Below are positions 63,109-64,000 of a DNA stretch of 64,000 bases, in pieces. The position numbers and the translations under genes were made by a program. Origin of the DNA: Devosia faecipullorum. Its GTDB lineage: Bacteria; Pseudomonadota; Alphaproteobacteria; Rhizobiales; Devosiaceae. Each line of letters begins with the position of its first letter. The stretch's first letter is position 1. The DNA lies in the NCBI RefSeq assembly GCF_015158295.1, contig NZ_JACDXV010000002.1:257501-321500 (forward strand), read 5' to 3'. Under the pieces are notes generated by a model, which had not been told where the DNA came from, made no database searches, and worked only from the letters and a program-made list of their open reading frames with translations.

Positions 63109-64000
63109 TTGGCAATAGGTTTGAACCACGTTCTCATTGGCGATGAATCCCTGCTGGTCCAGTGCGCGGAAATTCTTCGCGAGCGCGAGCACAATGTCGC
63201 TGCCATCGTCACGCAGAACCAGAACATTGCCGATTATGCGAGACAGAACGGGATCGTCGTGCTGGATTGGGACGAGCAGCTGGAGACGCGCCTTGGCAAT
63301 ATCGGTTTCGACTGGCTGTTCAGCATCGCCAATCTGCGCATCATTCCCGAAAAGCTGCTCGAACTCGCGCGTTCCGGAGCGATCAATTTTCATGATGGCC
63401 CCCTGCCGCGCTATGCGGGATTGAACGCGCCCGCCTGGGCACTCATCGAAGGCCAGAGCCAGCATGGCGTGACCTGGCATGGAATGGAAAAGGGCGTCGA
63501 CGAAGGCGTCATCCATGCGCAAAAGCTTTTCGACATCAGCCCCGGCGAGACGGCGCTGACGCTCAACAGCAAGTGCTTTGAGGCTGGCATGGCGAGCTTT
63601 GCCGGGCTCATCGAGCGGATCGAAGCAGGCGCGTTGGAAGGACGAAGCCAAGATCTCGGCCAGCGCAGCTATTACGCCAAGGCCAAGCGTCCCGCAGCTG
63701 CCGGCACGCTGGCTTGGCACCAAAGCGCAGAAACTCTACTGCGTCTCGTCAATGGTCTCAATTTCGGCGCCGGCTATGCCAATCCGCTGGTGACGCCCAA
63801 ATTGCGAGCGTCGGATGGACTTTATCGGATTACCGATTTCAAGATCGAGCCAATGATGTCGGGCGCAATGCCCGGAACCGTCTTGGCCATATCCTCAGAT
63901 GGCGTCAGCGTCGCGACGGGCGACGCCAGTGTAATCGTCAGCGGCCAGCGGCTGGGCGACGATGCTCCGCTATTTGCGGCACTGATGATCGGTGTCATCT
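63109..64000 (+). CDS. Formyltransferase-domain protein, truncated at window end; possible NRPS loading module
   Basis: An open frame of 297 codons that continues past the right edge. It begins with a methionyl-tRNA/formyl transferase-type domain: the catalytic block INFHDGPLPRYAGLNAPAW holds the conserved Asn and His, and KGVDEGVIHAQK holds the aspartate. A C-terminal FMT-like beta domain follows (LNFGAGYANPLVTPK onwards). The TTG at 63109 is chosen because GGGGAG lies just upstream. True Fmt has about 310 residues and sits beside def; here it is divergent from a PKS, as in LgrA-type NRPSs that open with a formyltransferase domain before an adenylation domain. It could instead be a stand-alone formyltransferase for a sugar or hydroxyornithine. 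Sequence beyond the edge would decide. Confidence 0.7.
   Translation, partial: MAIGLNHVLIGDESLLVQCAEILREREHNVAAIVTQNQNIADYARQNGIVVLDWDEQLETRLGNIGFDWLFSIANLRIIPEKLLELARSGAINFHDGPLPRYAGLNAPAWALIEGQSQHGVTWHGMEKGVDEGVIHAQKLFDISPGETALTLNSKCFEAGMASFAGLIERIEAGALEGRSQDLGQRSYYAKAKRPAAAGTLAWHQSAETLLRLVNGLNFGAGYANPLVTPKLRASDGLYRITDFKIEPMMSGAMPGTVLAISSDGVSVATGDASVIVSGQRLGDDAPLFAALMIGVI

Overview
The window comes from a GC-rich alphaproteobacterium, most likely of the order Hyphomicrobiales (a Devosia-like organism is plausible but not proven). The evidence is the nosRZDFYLX gene order with nosX, the abundance of Dpp-type ABC operons, and the 4-base start/stop overlaps. No rRNA, tRNA or CRISPR array was seen. 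The left end holds a decayed IS3-family orfA fragment and about 1.1 kb of sequence in which no gene could be recognised.

1.2-18.2 kb is the most interesting region. At first sight it is a histidine-utilisation locus (HAL-like lyase, urocanase-like hydratase, amidohydrolases), but the key residues are wrong for histidine. The HAL-like protein lacks the Ala-Ser-Gly triad that forms the MIO cofactor. The urocanase-like protein has Ala in place of the active-site Cys. They sit with a DUF917 protein, a hydantoinase-like amidohydrolase and an N-carbamoyl-amino-acid hydrolase. This set matches step by step the ergothioneine breakdown route: ergothionase, thiourocanate hydratase, thioxo-imidazolidine desulfhydrase, hydantoin-5-propionate hydrolase, N-carbamoyl-glutamate hydrolase, ending in glutamate with release of trimethylamine and sulfide. 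A Dpp-type ABC transporter, an MFS carrier and a LysR-type regulator with two tandem HTH domains accompany them. A 26-base element with the same spaced consensus lies upstream of each of the three transcription units (transporter, lyase, hydratase operon), which ties them into one regulon.

18.4-22.6 kb holds a quinone-reductase-like MDR protein and a stand-alone AceE-type 2-oxoacid dehydrogenase E1 divergent from an Lrp-type regulator. 22.7-28.9 kb holds a MarR / 7TM histidine kinase / receiver operon, flanked by envelope proteins (a DUF3592 protein, a Sel1-repeat protein, a secreted protein with an internal duplication). A palindrome centred on TGTTCAC recurs at two of their promoters. 29.1-37.8 kb is a complete nitrous oxide reductase operon behind a perfect FNR/NnrR-type box.

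37.8-49.0 kb is an eleven-gene operon read leftwards from a LacI-type regulator: an FAD oxidoreductase, a DapA-like aldolase, a five-subunit Dpp-type transporter, two Gfo/Idh/MocA dehydrogenases and an unrecognised, probably TIM-barrel, protein. Two copies of a palindromic operator precede it and also face a divergent AfuA/PotA-like ABC transporter (49.2-53.0 kb). The right end (53.1-64 kb) is a polysaccharide and secondary-metabolite region: a WcaJ/ExoY-type sugar-phosphate transferase, a TolC-like lipoprotein, a 2126-residue polyketide synthase of order KS-AT-KR-DH-ACP-TE and, divergently, the truncated start of a formyltransferase-domain protein that may be the first module of an NRPS.
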